A DNA stretch of 64,000 nt from assembly GCA_036562755.1 (NCBI GenBank), contig DATCJN010000004.1, positions 45,691-109,690 on the forward strand, given 5' to 3'. Each line of letters begins with the position of its first letter. The stretch's first letter is position 1. Below the pieces are notes generated by a model, which was not told the origin of the DNA, ran no database searches, and saw nothing but the letters and a program-made list of their open reading frames with translations. This document shows positions 1 to 8,215 of this stretch, in pieces. The translations under genes were made by a program, and so were the position numbers. The DNA is from DUVY01 sp036562755. GTDB taxonomy: Bacteria; Bacillota; Clostridia; Christensenellales; DUVY01.

Positions 1-582
1 GATTATATCACCCTACACGTGCCTCTAAACGCTTCCACCAAGCAAATGCTGGACGAAGAAGCGTTTTCCAAGATGAAAAAATCCGTGGCAATAATTAACT
101 GCTCAAGAGCAGAACTGGTTAACAACGCAGCTTTAATCGACGCTATTCAAAAAGGCATTGTTTCGCGCTATGTTACCGACTTCCCTACGGACGATCTCTT
201 GGGAATAGAAAATATTATTACCATTCCTCACTTAGGCGCTTCCACCCCTGAAGCCGAGGACAATTGCGCGGTAATGGCCGCAAAACAGCTTGCTGATTTC
301 TTGATAAACGGCAATATAGTCAATTCGGTCAACTTCCCCGATACGACCTTGGCTCGCACTTCTAAATGCCGCTTGACTGTAATTCATAAAAACGAGCAAA
401 GCCTGCTATCCCAAATAACAGAATCCATAAGCTCGTATCATATCAACATCGCAACTATGGTAAGCCAAAGCCAAGGCGAATACGCTTATACCATACTTGA
501 GCTTGACGAAGACTTGCCTGCCGATGTAACTAACAAAATAAACAAAATAGAAGGCGTAATAAGATATCGCGTAATAAAATAA
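1..582 (+). CDS. serA: D-3-phosphoglycerate dehydrogenase, C-terminal part (cut by window start)
   Basis: The reading frame is open from base 1, so the gene starts upstream of the window. The 193 visible residues cover the end of the NAD-binding/catalytic region of a 2-hydroxyacid dehydrogenase, with the PHLGAST motif that carries the catalytic histidine, followed by a C-terminal ACT domain (about residues 121-193 of the fragment). This is the layout of SerA, which oxidises 3-phosphoglycerate in the first step of serine synthesis; the ACT domain usually binds serine for feedback control. A phosphoglycerate-like dehydrogenase of another substrate is less likely because of the ACT tail. It is convergent with the division cluster and ends at a shared terminator. 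Confidence 0.9.
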   Translation, partial: DYITLHVPLNASTKQMLDEEAFSKMKKSVAIINCSRAELVNNAALIDAIQKGIVSRYVTDFPTDDLLGIENIITIPHLGASTPEAEDNCAVMAAKQLADFLINGNIVNSVNFPDTTLARTSKCRLTVIHKNEQSLLSQITESISSYHINIATMVSQSQGEYAYTILELDEDLPADVTNKINKIEGVIRYRVIK

Positions 583-587
583 ATTTA

Positions 588-617
588 AAAAGCCCCTAAT
601 AAACAGGGGCTTTTTTT
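588..617. terminator. Bidirectional intrinsic terminator between serA and the PBP gene
   Basis: Stem AAAGCCCCT / AGGGGCTTT with a short AT-rich loop, a T-run on the plus side and an A-run before the stem that gives a U-run on the minus side. It lies between two convergent genes and can serve both. Confidence 0.85.
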
Positions 618-2535
618 ATTCCTCGTTTTCAAGTCTTATAAGCGTTACCGTTTTTTTCTTTACCATTACGCCCGGCGCGGGAACTTGGTTTATTACTTTG
701 CCGCTTGAGCCTGCCACCTCAAATTGCAGTCCTACGCTTTTTAGCTTGGCGGCTGCTTGAGAATACGATAGGCCAATCAACGCGGGCATTTCGATTAATT
801 CTTCTTCTTTTTCGTTGATAAGCTCTTTATTAGGTTCTATGCCCTTATATGCGAATATGCCTTTAAACATATATCCTGCATAAGGCGCGGCGACAATGCT
901 TCCATAATATAGATAGCCCGAAGGTTCGTCGACTATTACGAGCACGGCGTATTGCGGATTATCCATAGGCGCAAAACCCAAAAAGCTGGAAACATATTTG
1001 CCTCTTGCGATTACTCCGTTCTCATATTTTTGAGCTGTGCCCGTTTTGCCGCCTATTCTGTATCCCGCAACTGCGGCATTTTTGCCGCTGCCGTTAGTTA
1101 CAACTTCTTCCAATATGCCCTTTACCGTTTCGCTGGTTGAGCCGGATATTACTTGGGCGGTTTTTACGGGATTATTTATATAGACTGTCTTGCCGTCGTG
1201 TGAACGGATTTCCTTTATAAAATGCGGTTTCATTAGCTTGCCGCCGTTTACGACTGAGCAAGCCGCTGTAATAAGCTGCAAGGGCGTTACCGCTACCGCC
1301 TGCCCGAAACCTATGCGCGCCAAATCCACCGTTTTTACGCTGTTTCGGTTCATTACAATGCCTTTGGATTCTGCCGAAAAATCTATGCCCGTCGCCTTGC
1401 CAAACCCAAAATCCTCTATGTAGTCATAAAAAGTATTAACTCCCAACCTTAACGCCAAATCCACGAAAGCCGAGTTGCACGAGTTGTTGACGACCTCTTG
1501 CAATGATTGAGAGCCGTGGCCGCCGCTTTTCCAGCATTTTATTCTTTGTCCGTCAACCATTCTGTAACCCGGATCGTAAAACCTATCGTTTAGCGAGGTC
1601 TTGTTTTTGTCCAGCGCCGCCGAGAGCGTGAAAATCTTAAAAGTCGAACCCGGCTCAAATACGTCTGTAATGAGCTTGTTTTTGGTCATTTCGTTTAAAA
1701 GCGGAATATTATCTCTTGGAGGATTGTTTAGGTCGAAAGAGGGCGAAGTGGCCATTGCCAAAATTCCGCCCGTATTGACATCCATAACCAGCACGCTAGC
1801 CGATTTGCTTTCATATTTTTTTTGCGCGTCAGCCGCCGCGGTTTCGGCCAGCCTTTGAATTTCGTAGTCTATGGTCAATACCAAATCGCATCCGGGAACA
1901 GCGGGAATGTATTTATCTACGTTAGATCTTAACTCTATGCCTTGAATATCGGTTTGGGTAAGGTTGACTCCGTCTATACCTCTTAAATATCTATCATAAT
2001 AGCTTTCCAAGCCGCTTTGACCTACCCCGTCAATATTGGTAAAGCCCAGCACCTGGGTAAGCATACTGCCGTAAGGATAATACCTGGAATTATCTTCGCT
2101 TATGTAAATACCGTCGTAGCCGCTTGCTCTTATGACATTAATTTTTTCTTTTTCTATCTTGCGAGCGATGGTAACTTCGGATACGTTTTTTTGTAAAGAT
2201 AGATATATAGTCTGTTCGTCTTTGTCTAATAATTTTGCCAAAAAACTAGCCACCGCCACTTTGTCTTTTACTGCGTTGGGGCGGACATATACCGAATATG
2301 TAGTATAATTGGTTGCCAAAACTACTCCGTTGGCGTCCAAAATCTTGCCCCTTTGGGCTTGAAGGGGCAAGTCTCTGGTCCACTGGTCGATTGCTTTGCT
2401 TTGCAATTCTTTGCCTTGAAAGATCTGAATGTAAGCCAATCTTATGCTTAGCGCCAAAAAAATAAAGGTTATCGACAACACCGCTGCCAATAACCTCTTT
2501 TGCATGCTTACTTGAGAATAATATTTAGTTTTCAA
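616..2535 (-). CDS. Penicillin-binding protein, transpeptidase with C-terminal PASTA domain (FtsI/SpoVD type)
   Basis: Class B PBP that cross-links peptidoglycan at the septum or spore cortex. In order: one N-terminal membrane segment, a PBP dimerisation domain, a transpeptidase domain with active-site STFK (near residue 300), SCN and KTGTAQ motifs, and one PASTA domain in the last 55 residues. The presence of PASTA and the length (639 aa) fit SpoVD or a division PBP2B. I chose a TTG start at 2535 because it overlaps the upstream stop as TTGA and has GGGAG six bases ahead; an upstream GTG at 2571 and an ATG at 2505 are the alternatives and have poorer ribosome sites. It is the last gene of the mraZ cluster; murE and mraY do not follow. 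Confidence 0.9.
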   Translation of the reverse strand: MKTKYYSQVSMQKRLLAAVLSITFIFLALSIRLAYIQIFQGKELQSKAIDQWTRDLPLQAQRGKILDANGVVLATNYTTYSVYVRPNAVKDKVAVASFLAKLLDKDEQTIYLSLQKNVSEVTIARKIEKEKINVIRASGYDGIYISEDNSRYYPYGSMLTQVLGFTNIDGVGQSGLESYYDRYLRGIDGVNLTQTDIQGIELRSNVDKYIPAVPGCDLVLTIDYEIQRLAETAAADAQKKYESKSASVLVMDVNTGGILAMATSPSFDLNNPPRDNIPLLNEMTKNKLITDVFEPGSTFKIFTLSAALDKNKTSLNDRFYDPGYRMVDGQRIKCWKSGGHGSQSLQEVVNNSCNSAFVDLALRLGVNTFYDYIEDFGFGKATGIDFSAESKGIVMNRNSVKTVDLARIGFGQAVAVTPLQLITAACSVVNGGKLMKPHFIKEIRSHDGKTVYINNPVKTAQVISGSTSETVKGILEEVVTNGSGKNAAVAGYRIGGKTGTAQKYENGVIARGKYVSSFLGFAPMDNPQYAVLVIVDEPSGYLYYGSIVAAPYAGYMFKGIFAYKGIEPNKELINEKEEELIEMPALIGLSYSQAAAKLKSVGLQFEVAGSSGKVINQVPAPGVMVKKKTVTLIRLENEE

Positions 2536-3644
2536 GAACTGCTCCCAAACACTCCGCTTAAAAAGTCGCACAAAGCGTCAAACCAATTGTTCTCGCCCTT
2601 AGGCTCGGATTGATACTTGAGAGGTATCAATTCCACAGTTTGAACATCTTGGTTGTCTTTCATGCCCTGCTCTTTTGCCTTGGCGTATATGTAATTGTCG
2701 TCGTCGTATTTGGACAGCTCGGCGGTTGAGAGGGCTAAATAATTTTGTCTTTGGCCTATTTCGTATTCCAACGCGCTTATGTCCTTGGATAGATTGGAAA
2801 TCATCATCGCCGTGGTGGCGATTAATACCGCTATTACCACTACGATAGTTACATATAAAGTCAACAGACCTTTTCGGCTAGCCTCTTGCGCGGTTAGAGT
2901 TCTTTCTTTTTTATTTATCTTAAAGCTCTTAACTTTTTCGTCGGGCTTTTTTTCCGCGTATTGCATCGTCTTGGCGCTGGGCTGCAAGTCTAGCTCTCTT
3001 TCTGCGAACTGTTTTTTATAGCGCTCGGCGATGGTCGCAGCGTAGCCGGAGACATTGGAAGAAGGTCTGTAAATAGGCGCGTTTGGCGTTACGAATGTGC
3101 TCTGATAAGCTTCGTTATCTATTCTGTTTCTATTATATGTATAAGGGCTGCTGTCATATTCGCGGTAATAGTCATATTGAGGGGTATAATAATCCCTGTC
3201 TTTTTTGAGAGGCTCTATATCCCTAAAGCTTCTTAAAGGAGGAATATCTTTGTCGTCCCTTAGGATAGTTCTCGAATCTTCGGGCTCTTCGGAAAAAGTT
3301 TTAGGTCTATCATCTAGATCTCTCAAAGATATCCTCTTGCGCTCTTTTTCTTGCTCTTCTTCCATACGGCGAGCCTGATTATAGCGCTCCTCGTATAAAG
3401 CGGTATGCGCCGCCAGCCTTTTTTCGCGCTCGAGGTCGGTGTCCTCTCGGGAAATAAAAGGTCGAGCCCTGGTTACGCTCTCGTTTAGATAATCGTCGTT
3501 CATATTAACTCCCTCAAATCTTCGGGGAACAAAATTATATTCTCTATTAGCAGTAGGAACAAAGAAGTCTTCTCTTTGTTCGGTTATGCCGCGCCTAAAT
3601 CTCGAAGCGGTTCTCAAATCGTCTTTTAACTCAACGCTTCTCAT
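2532..3644 (-). CDS. FtsL-like septum protein with long charged cytoplasmic N-terminus
   Basis: Sits between rsmH and the PBP gene, the place of ftsL in Gram-positive division clusters. A single membrane helix at about residues 260-283 is followed by a short heptad-like extracytoplasmic segment (about 284-345), the size and topology of FtsL. What is unusual is the first 255 residues: hydrophilic, rich in Arg, Asp, Glu and Tyr, and probably disordered, where FtsL proteins usually have a few tens of residues. The sequence itself is not clearly recognisable, so the FtsL role rests on topology and position. An AAGGAGAAAG site supports the ATG at 3644. Confidence 0.65.
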   Translation of the reverse strand: MRSVELKDDLRTASRFRRGITEQREDFFVPTANREYNFVPRRFEGVNMNDDYLNESVTRARPFISREDTDLEREKRLAAHTALYEERYNQARRMEEEQEKERKRISLRDLDDRPKTFSEEPEDSRTILRDDKDIPPLRSFRDIEPLKKDRDYYTPQYDYYREYDSSPYTYNRNRIDNEAYQSTFVTPNAPIYRPSSNVSGYAATIAERYKKQFAERELDLQPSAKTMQYAEKKPDEKVKSFKINKKERTLTAQEASRKGLLTLYVTIVVVIAVLIATTAMMISNLSKDISALEYEIGQRQNYLALSTAELSKYDDDNYIYAKAKEQGMKDNQDVQTVELIPLKYQSEPKGENNWFDALCDFLSGVFGSSS

Positions 3645-3672
3645 ATGCTTTCTCCTTGGCGGTTTTAGTTCT

Positions 3673-4602
3673 TTATAGTTTAACAGCCGCTCTTAATTTG
3701 GCGGAAGCAGCTCTCGGGTTTTGTCTTATTTCGTCTTCGGTGGGTAATATAGGTTTTTTGGTCAGTAATTCTATACTAGCTTTATGATTGCAAGAACAAA
3801 CAGGCAAGTTTTTATCGCATATGCAATCCGTGGATTCGGTCTTAAATACTTGTTTTATTATCCTGTCTTCTAAAGAGTGAAAGGTTATTACGGCTATGAC
3901 TCCGCCTTTTTTTAGCCTGCCGATTAAGTCTATAACCGCTTGGTCCAATCCTTCCAGCTCTCTATTAACTTCGATTCTTATGGCTTGAAAAGTCTTTTTG
4001 GCAGGGTGCCCATGCTTGTATTGATGAAGGGGGACGCTTTTTGAGACTATTTCCGCTAGCTCAAGAGTGGTTTGAATGGGCGAAACCGCTCTTGCTTTTA
4101 CAATGTTTTCGGCTATCTTTTTGGCGTAACTTTCTTCGCCGTATCTGTAAAGTATTTCGGTTAATTTTTCTTTTGGGTAAGCGTTGACAACATCGTAAGC
4201 AGATAATCTTTGGGACTTGTCCATCCGCATATCGAGCCGAGCGTCTTTGGTGTAGCTAAAACCTCTAGAAGCCTCGTCTATTTGGCGCGACGATATGCCT
4301 AAATCCATTATTACTCCGTCTAAGTATTGAATTCCCAAAGAGTCCAACGCTTTGGTCGCGTTTTTAAAATTATCGCGCACGGTCAGCACCCTGTCGCCAA
4401 AAGGACTCAACCTTTCGCCCGCGTTTTTTATAGCCTCTTCGTCCAGATCAAACCCTATTACTCGTCCGTCGGGCGATGAAATCTTTAGTATCTCGTAAGA
4501 ATGTCCCCCGCCTCCCAAAGTGGCGTCCAAATAAATTCCGCCGCTTCTAGGCTTTAGGACATCCATTGTTTCCTTTAGCATTACGGGTATATGGTATTCC
4601 AT
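3673..4602 (-). CDS. rsmH: 16S rRNA (cytosine(1402)-N(4))-methyltransferase
   Basis: RsmH (MraW) of normal length (309 aa), which methylates N4 of C1402 in the ribosomal P site using S-adenosylmethionine. The SAM-binding LGGGGHS motif is near residue 30, and the conserved C-terminal cysteine-rich stretch and NPRAASAKLR end are present. It starts two bases after the mraZ stop with little Shine-Dalgarno sequence, which suggests translational coupling to mraZ. Confidence 0.97.
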   Translation of the reverse strand: MEYHIPVMLKETMDVLKPRSGGIYLDATLGGGGHSYEILKISSPDGRVIGFDLDEEAIKNAGERLSPFGDRVLTVRDNFKNATKALDSLGIQYLDGVIMDLGISSRQIDEASRGFSYTKDARLDMRMDKSQRLSAYDVVNAYPKEKLTEILYRYGEESYAKKIAENIVKARAVSPIQTTLELAEIVSKSVPLHQYKHGHPAKKTFQAIRIEVNRELEGLDQAVIDLIGRLKKGGVIAVITFHSLEDRIIKQVFKTESTDCICDKNLPVCSCNHKASIELLTKKPILPTEDEIRQNPRAASAKLRAAVKL

Positions 4603-4604
4603 TT

Positions 4605-5087
4605 TTAAAGGTCCGTAGGCTTTCTTTTTAACAAGCTGTTAAAGGTTCTTAAGATTTCGTTAAAATCTCTGCTGCCTTCGGGCAATTCTTTTATGTAGTC
4701 AAGATTGCCGTTGATGCTTTGGTTGAACCTTTCCTCGCTCCAAACCTCAATTACGTTGCCCGCGCCTATGGTTACTACGTTTTTTACAATGTTGGCATAT
4801 TCTCTCAGCACGGGCGGCAAAACAAATCTGCCTTGGTTGTCCTCTTCTATGTCGAACATAAACGACGTGATAGCCCTGATAAGTTTCATAGCTTCCACGT
4901 CCGTGTAGTCTATGTCTTTTATCTTGGAAAAGATGTTCTCTTCAAAATACTCCTCGGACGCAATTACCAAACTTCCCAAACCGCCGCGGGTGATAAAGTA
5001 TTTGTCCCCTAACTGCGCCTTGAGTTTGGCGGGTATTCTTAACCTGCCCTTTTCGTCTATTTGGTGATAATAAATTCCTTTAAACAT
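4605..5087 (-). CDS. mraZ: Transcriptional regulator of the division cluster
   Basis: First gene of the cluster. Two tandem AbrB/SpoVT-like DNA-binding halves are visible (about residues 5-50 and 80-125), each with the DEKGRL / DNQGRF type of core. MraZ forms ring oligomers that bind repeated short boxes upstream of its own gene; a matching set of repeats is seen at 5201-5257. AAGGA lies just ahead of the ATG. Length (160 aa) is slightly above the usual 140-150 because of a charged C-terminal tail. Confidence 0.96.
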   Translation of the reverse strand: MFKGIYYHQIDEKGRLRIPAKLKAQLGDKYFITRGGLGSLVIASEEYFEENIFSKIKDIDYTDVEAMKLIRAITSFMFDIEEDNQGRFVLPPVLREYANIVKNVVTIGAGNVIEVWSEERFNQSINGNLDYIKELPEGSRDFNEILRTFNSLLKRKPTDL

Positions 5088-5132
5088 CTTTTCCTTAATT
5101 TTGGGCGTAATTATCCTTGTAATTGTATCTTT

Positions 5133-5161
5133 ATCTTAACATAAAAATTGACCACTTGCAA
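5133..5161 (-). promoter_or_regulatory. mraZ promoter
   Basis: On the minus strand TTGCAA (5156-5161) and TAAGAT (5133-5138) are separated by 17 bases, about 45 bases before the mraZ ATG. The -10 box is imperfect. Confidence 0.55.
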
Positions 5162-5200
5162 CCCTTTTTTGAAAATTTAGGGCAATTTTTGTAAATATTT

Positions 5201-5257
5201 TGCACTTTTTGTCCCCTGCAAGCCACTTTCTGCCCTCTGTTAACCACCCGCCGCCAC
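5201..5257 (-). promoter_or_regulatory. Tandem short direct repeats upstream of mraZ, candidate MraZ operator
   Basis: Read on the minus strand, six related pentamers recur every 10-11 bases: GTGGC (5253-5257), GTGGT (5243-5247), GAGGG (5233-5237), GTGGC (5222-5226), GGGGA (5212-5216) and GTGCA (5201-5205). Several are preceded by A residues. Known MraZ operators are short G-rich repeats at one-turn spacing directly upstream of mraZ, so this is the expected autoregulatory site. The rest of the 5088-5391 gap is AT-rich with no gene. Confidence 0.6.
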
Positions 5258-5384
5258 TTCGGCGCTGTTTTCTAAAGTTATACAAAAGTCGATAAAATAA
5301 TATAAAAAAAGTCAAAAAGCGATGTTGCTCTCTTTATGCTATTAATTTATTCCCTAATTTTATAGGCTTAAAACGCCTCTGTTA

Positions 5385-5393
5385 TGATATAAT
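5385..5393 (+). promoter_or_regulatory. Extended -10 promoter placed for a leaderless transcript
   Basis: TG-A-TATAAT, with the last T at 5393 and the ATG of the phosphoesterase at 5401. A start 7-8 bases after the box would fall on or one base before the A of the ATG. There is no Shine-Dalgarno sequence and no good -35 box. Confidence 0.6.
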
Positions 5394-5400
5394 GTGGTTT

Positions 5401-6099
5401 ATGAATGTGTATGCGGTCAGCGATTTGCATTTATCTATAAACAACCCTAAGCCCATGGATATCTTCGGGGGCGCGTGGGAAAATTATCTTGATGTTTTAA
5501 TACAAAACTGGAAAGCCAAGATAACTAACGACGATTTGGTTTTGATATCGGGAGATATAAGCTGGGCAATGACGCTAAACGAAGCCTTGCCTGATTTAGA
5601 ATTTATCCACGCGTTGCCGGGCAAAAAAATATTGATCAGAGGAAACCACGATTATTGGTGGAACTCAATAAGCGCGTTAAGAAAGGCGCTGCCGCCCAGC
5701 ATTATAGCCATACAAAACGATTGCGTTAAGATAGAAAACTATGTTATATGCGGAACTAGGGGCTGGACCGTGCCCGAAAACAACCAATTCCCAACGGAAC
5801 AAGACCGCAAGATATATTTAAGAGAGATAGAAAGACTAAAACTTACGCTCAACGCTATGACTAAAGCGCGAGCGCAAGACGATAAAGTCATATTAATGAT
5901 GCATTTTCCGCCTTTTAACTCTCAGCTTGGACATTCCGATTATACGCATTTGATTACCCAGTTCAATGTGGATTGCGTGGTTTACGGCCATCTGCACGGC
6001 AAAGGCGGAAGGATCAGCCATAAAGTAGTATTGGACAATATACCTTATTATCTAACTTCGTGCGACAAACTAAATAACGATCCTTTGTTGATTTATTAA
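5401..6099 (+). CDS. Calcineurin-like metallophosphoesterase
   Basis: All metal-binding motifs of the calcineurin-like phosphoesterase fold are present in order: DLHLS (residues 8-12), GDISWA, RGNHDYWW, MHFPPF and GHLHGKG. The protein (232 aa) belongs to the bacterial YkuE/YfcE-like soluble group; no signal peptide or membrane segment is seen and the substrate cannot be told. I use the ATG at 5401 rather than the one at 5392, because the latter lies inside the TATAAT box. The stop overlaps the convergent gene's stop by a few bases. Confidence 0.85.
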   Translation: MNVYAVSDLHLSINNPKPMDIFGGAWENYLDVLIQNWKAKITNDDLVLISGDISWAMTLNEALPDLEFIHALPGKKILIRGNHDYWWNSISALRKALPPSIIAIQNDCVKIENYVICGTRGWTVPENNQFPTEQDRKIYLREIERLKLTLNAMTKARAQDDKVILMMHFPPFNSQLGHSDYTHLITQFNVDCVVYGHLHGKGGRISHKVVLDNIPYYLTSCDKLNNDPLLIY

Positions 6100-6734
6100 T
6101 CTTGCCTTGGATAAAGAGGCAGCTCAAAGAACGCGTTGCATGCGCTTTCGGCAAATTCCTCGCATTCGGGAATGACGCAATATCCGTAAGAAGGCACCAA
6201 TAACTCAACTTCTATCGTTATCTTAAGAATAATCGTAATGCAACAGGTTACGCTCATTTGGGTATCGTTTATGGTAGTGCCTTCGGGAATGACAGCCGAG
6301 ACCACGGCTTCGACTTCGTAAGGTATAATGGATTGGCTTGGCACGGCTAAAACCACATCCACCGGCACGCCTATAATCGCGTCAGCTCTGCCTTCTTTAT
6401 TATTGGCGTCCACATATATGATTTCTAAAGGGATATTTATAATGCCCTTTACGCGCGCGAATCGCGGACGGTCTTCCAGCCTGGTTACCGTAAGGTCTTG
6501 TATTATGCCGTGCGTGGTTATAGACCTTCCGCTTACAAAGGTTAGAGGAAACGCGGGATTAGCGGGTTCAAAGTTGCTTAAAGTGATTATCAAATTATCT
6601 AATTGGTTTTGATAAATACAAGCGTCAAATACTTTTTTTACCTGTATGCAGGCCTTTTCGCACAGCCCGTGCAAAGGGTTGCCCGATATTACCCCAGGCA
6701 AAAAATCGTTTCTATTGCAATTAAAAAATGACAT
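6096..6734 (-). CDS. Hypothetical protein, possibly SPOCS/DUF3794-like
   Basis: A 212-residue protein I do not firmly recognise. The N-terminus carries cysteines (C6, C25, C29, C39) and the segment CIQVKKVFDAC; the middle alternates beta-rich stretches with two valine-rich blocks, and the C-terminus holds more cysteines (CVIPEC, SACNAFFELPLYP). The beta-rich repeat resembles the SPOCS (DUF3794) domain of clostridial spore-coat and sporulation proteins; this is a reading of pattern only. No signal peptide. A strong GGAGGAAGG site lies just before the ATG. Confidence 0.55.
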   Translation of the reverse strand: MSFFNCNRNDFLPGVISGNPLHGLCEKACIQVKKVFDACIYQNQLDNLIITLSNFEPANPAFPLTFVSGRSITTHGIIQDLTVTRLEDRPRFARVKGIINIPLEIIYVDANNKEGRADAIIGVPVDVVLAVPSQSIIPYEVEAVVSAVIPEGTTINDTQMSVTCCITIILKITIEVELLVPSYGYCVIPECEEFAESACNAFFELPLYPRQD

Positions 6735-6800
6735 ACCTTCCTCCGAATATCTGGGTTATAAGATAAATATATTCGCAAGAAAGTAAAGTTATTAAAAATA

Positions 6801-6832
6801 AAAAATCTCTTCTATGAAGAAGAGATTTTTTT
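6801..6832 (-). terminator. Terminator of the dnaG-rpoD operon
   Basis: Stem AAAAATCTCTTC / GAAGAGATTTTT with a four-base loop, followed by T residues on the minus strand; it lies 8 bases after the stop of the zinc-ribbon gene. Confidence 0.75.
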
Positions 6833-6839
6833 AACAGTG

Positions 6840-7544
6840 TTATTCTTCTAAATAAATTACCCGCCTGCAAGACTCGCATTCTATTAGGCCCTTTTCTTTT
6901 AGTCTTGTGACGGCAGCCGCCGAAAGCTGCATTCCGCAACCGCCGCAGTTAGCGCCGTCCACAGCTTTTACAATGGCGGGAAGGACTTTATCCTTTCTTA
7001 AGGCCTGGTATTTTGCGAATATTTCTTTATCTATGCCCTTGGCCAGTTCGGCAAGTTTGGTCTTATATTCTTGAATTTTGGGCGCAAGCTCTTCTTTTAG
7101 CGCGTCAAATTTTTGCTTGGCTTCGTTAAACACATGGCGCATGTTCGCGCCTTCTTTGCGAGCGTCTTCGTTTCGCTTTACGGTTTCTTCTATATTTTTT
7201 GGCAGCTTGATTAATTCTTTTTCAAGCGCGCTTAAATTGGACTGAAGCTTTTTGATTTGATCTTCCACTTTTTCTAAATTCTTATCGCTCAAATCCATTT
7301 CCAAGACTTTTTCCAACTCTTCAAGCTTGGAAGTAACTCCGTTGATATAACTCTCAAGCTTTTTATATCTATCGTATAAGTCGCTTGCCACCTTTTCGGT
7401 TTGTTTAGCTATGTTTCCGAGTTTTATGAAATTTTCTTTCGCCTTTTCAGCTATGGCATAGTCCTTGCTCTTTTCTATCTGCAATTCCAGGCTTCGCAGA
7501 GCCAAGTCCTGCTCCTGATAAGCTAATATTTTTTCCAAATTCAT
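6840..7544 (-). CDS. Coiled-coil protein with C-terminal C4 zinc ribbon (COG1579 family)
   Basis: About 190 residues of helical, heptad-rich coiled coil followed by a zinc ribbon with CGGCG and CESC cysteine pairs near the C-terminus. This is the COG1579 / CT398-like architecture, a conserved bacterial family of uncertain role proposed to act with nucleic acids or secretion; the sequence gives no more. The start overlaps the trmK stop by one base and it is the last gene of the dnaG-rpoD-trmK unit. Confidence 0.85.
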   Translation of the reverse strand: MNLEKILAYQEQDLALRSLELQIEKSKDYAIAEKAKENFIKLGNIAKQTEKVASDLYDRYKKLESYINGVTSKLEELEKVLEMDLSDKNLEKVEDQIKKLQSNLSALEKELIKLPKNIEETVKRNEDARKEGANMRHVFNEAKQKFDALKEELAPKIQEYKTKLAELAKGIDKEIFAKYQALRKDKVLPAIVKAVDGANCGGCGMQLSAAAVTRLKEKGLIECESCRRVIYLEE

Positions 7545-8215
7545 TATAGCCTCCCTGCTATACTATTCTTAACACTTATTGCCGTTTCTAACTCTTTTTT
7601 TAAAGCTTCTTGTCTAGTGTTTGCGTTGTCAGCCGCTTGCGTCAATAAGTTAATTTTTTTGTCCAAATACGCGATAAAGTCTTTAGAGGGATTTTTTAAG
7701 TTTCCTATTCCCCATTCCAATTCCAGCTCGTTAAGTTCTTGATACCCCTTTTCGACTTCTATGATATCATAAAATTTAGATTTATCCAAAACTATAAAAT
7801 CGTTAATGATTTTATAGCCAAACTCATTGAGTTTTTTTCGCAAAATAGAGACATTTTGTTGGGGAGACAAGATATAACGGTCGATAAAATTCTTATCCCG
7901 CTCAATTATTTTGATTATTTCATATCCCCCCAGCCCCGCTATTATCGCCAAATCAATTTTTTGACCGTAATTTATTAACGGCTCTAATCCGTCGCCGCAA
8001 AGCGTTATAATTTTGTCAGAAACTTTTTTGCTTTGGGCGAGATTTTGAGTTTTCTCCAACGATTTGGGACTAATATCCGTCGCCAAAACCTTACTACAAC
8101 GACCTTTGGATATAAGATAGACGCTTAATTTTCCGTGGTCGCAGCCGATATCGGCTATCGTATCATAATAGTTTACGCAATCGGCGATTGATTGCAACCT
8201 TTTAGACAGTCTCAT
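7544..8215 (-). CDS. trmK: tRNA (adenine(22)-N(1))-methyltransferase
   Basis: TrmK (YqfN) methylates N1 of A22 in tRNA. The SAM-binding motif ADIGCDHGKLS is at about residues 20-30, with VLATDISPKSL and the conserved AGLGGYEI downstream. Length (223 aa) is normal. In Bacillus trmK also follows sigA. It overlaps rpoD by 4 bases. Confidence 0.93.
   Translation of the reverse strand: MRLSKRLQSIADCVNYYDTIADIGCDHGKLSVYLISKGRCSKVLATDISPKSLEKTQNLAQSKKVSDKIITLCGDGLEPLINYGQKIDLAIIAGLGGYEIIKIIERDKNFIDRYILSPQQNVSILRKKLNEFGYKIINDFIVLDKSKFYDIIEVEKGYQELNELELEWGIGNLKNPSKDFIAYLDKKINLLTQAADNANTRQEALKKELETAISVKNSIAGRL

Noticed and set aside
4705..5012. Plus-strand frames opposite mraZ
   Set aside because: Shadows of mraZ codon usage; no ribosome site, no promoter, and the products are low-complexity.
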